DNA of 51,687 nt from Hyphomicrobiales bacterium. GTDB lineage: Bacteria > Pseudomonadota > Alphaproteobacteria > Rhizobiales > Beijerinckiaceae. Each line of letters opens with the position of its first letter. The stretch's first letter is position 1. Below are positions 51,219-51,687 of this stretch, in pieces. The stretch spans positions 1 to 51,687 of the forward strand of contig UBZM01000043.1 of NCBI GenBank assembly GCA_900470095.1, given 5' to 3'. The position numbers and the translations under genes were made by a program. The notes under the pieces were generated by a model. The model was not told where the DNA came from. It saw only the letters and a program-made list of their open reading frames with translations, and did not search any database.

Positions 51219-51687
51219 TCAAGCGTTGTCGCGGATCTGCCGGCGCGCTGCATCGGCGAGCGGGTGCAGCGCCTCTGCGGGCGTGGCTCCGACGAGGCTG
51301 TATCCGAGCCCGTTGTCGGACCAGCTGAAGCCGCTCACGCCATCCACCGTGTGGCGAGCCATGGGGGCGTTCGCGTCGACCGTCATCGGTCGCGCCAGCA
51401 TCACGAGGCGGCTGCCCTTGTCGTCGTCGTACATGAACAGTGCCGCCGGGCCATGCGCCGTCGCCACGATCCGCCCGCCCATGAAGCGATAATCCGAGCC
51501 TGAAAGATCGGGTACGGTGATCGGCCGGCCGAGCCGCTGCGAGACCCAGTCAACGAGCTGCGCGCGATCATCCGCCCGGATCTCGACCGGGCGAACCCGG
51601 TCCGGCGCATAGACGGCGTAGCTTGCGACGGCTTCGTGGGCGAGCGCCGCCACACCTTCGAGCGGGGACTGGGAGAGGCCGCGCAGC
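51219..51687 (-). CDS. Membrane anti-sigma factor, C-terminal part (partial at window edge)
   Basis: The frame stops at 51219 and runs off the right end, so the N-terminus (zinc-binding anti-sigma domain and membrane helix) is outside. Visible parts are typical of alphaproteobacterial ECF anti-sigma factors: SYAVYAPDRVRPVEI, WVSQRLGRPITVPDLS, YRFMGGRIVATAHGPAALFM and FSWSDNGLGYSLVG. These are periplasmic regions of proteins that hold an ECF sigma factor inactive at the membrane. The sigma factor gene would be expected upstream, beyond the window. Confidence 0.85.
   Translation of the reverse strand, partial: LRGLSQSPLEGVAALAHEAVASYAVYAPDRVRPVEIRADDRAQLVDWVSQRLGRPITVPDLSGSDYRFMGGRIVATAHGPAALFMYDDDKGSRLVMLARPMTVDANAPMARHTVDGVSGFSWSDNGLGYSLVGATPAEALHPLADAARRQIRDNA

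Overview
The window is a GC-rich stretch (visibly lower only in part of one sugar-transferase gene) with alphaproteobacterial character. Its gene set (cytochrome P460 type protein, paired GNAT acetyltransferases, MalY-type C-S lyase, TAXI-type TRAP binding protein, membrane anti-sigma factor) suggests a Hyphomicrobiales member such as a Bosea-like bacterium. That assignment is an inference from protein style, not from a marker gene. No rRNA, tRNA, integrase or CRISPR array was recognised.

Layout. (1) 1-9.5 kb is chromosomal or accessory DNA. It holds a 1300-residue SMC/Rad50-like ATPase with a single CxxC zinc-hook motif and two tandem LexA/S24-like domains at its C-terminus. Next come a frameshifted isoprenylcysteine methyltransferase-like gene, a P460-type cytochrome lying between the two halves of a broken GNAT copy, two intact GNAT genes, a VOC protein and a DJ-1/PfpI protein. 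(2) 9.7-17.6 kb is a P22-like podovirus virion module in P22 gene order: scaffold, coat, gp4-like, gp10-like, a small protein and three DNA-ejection proteins. No portal or terminase precedes it. (3) 17.65-21.3 kb is an opposite-strand block of small membrane proteins, partly in a ~590 bp tandem duplication, plus a BrnT/XRE toxin-antitoxin pair. It sits where P22 carries its immI region (sieA, mnt, arc, ant). (4) 21.4-26.5 kb carries tail-fibre genes and a duplicated fibre module whose broken copies end in fragments of an acyltransferase. (5) 26.5-41 kb is an envelope-glycan modification cassette: three acyltransferases, a GtrII-like membrane glycosyltransferase, a GT2 polyprenyl-phosphate glycosyltransferase, an EmrE/ArnE-like flippase, three methyltransferases, a WbqC-family protein, a FAD oxidoreductase and a WecE/RffA-type sugar aminotransferase. 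(6) 41.3-42.66 kb is a phage lysis cassette (GH24 lysozyme with a C-terminal membrane segment, overlapping i-spanin/o-spanin pair, small membrane coiled-coil protein) closed by a strong terminator. (7) 42.7-51.7 kb returns to chromosomal genes.

How the parts may work together. The 9.7-42.66 kb interval reads as an incomplete P22-like prophage with a large cargo between its fibres and lysis genes. The glycan genes would plausibly change the surface polysaccharide that the fibres recognise, a form of serotype conversion. The minus-strand membrane proteins and the toxin-antitoxin pair occupy the slot used for superinfection exclusion in P22. The duplicated fibre/accessory/acyltransferase module suggests that receptor-binding protein and receptor-modifying enzyme travel as a unit. 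The lack of terminase, portal, integrase, repressor and replication genes means the element is defective, has its remaining genes elsewhere, or has been partly domesticated.
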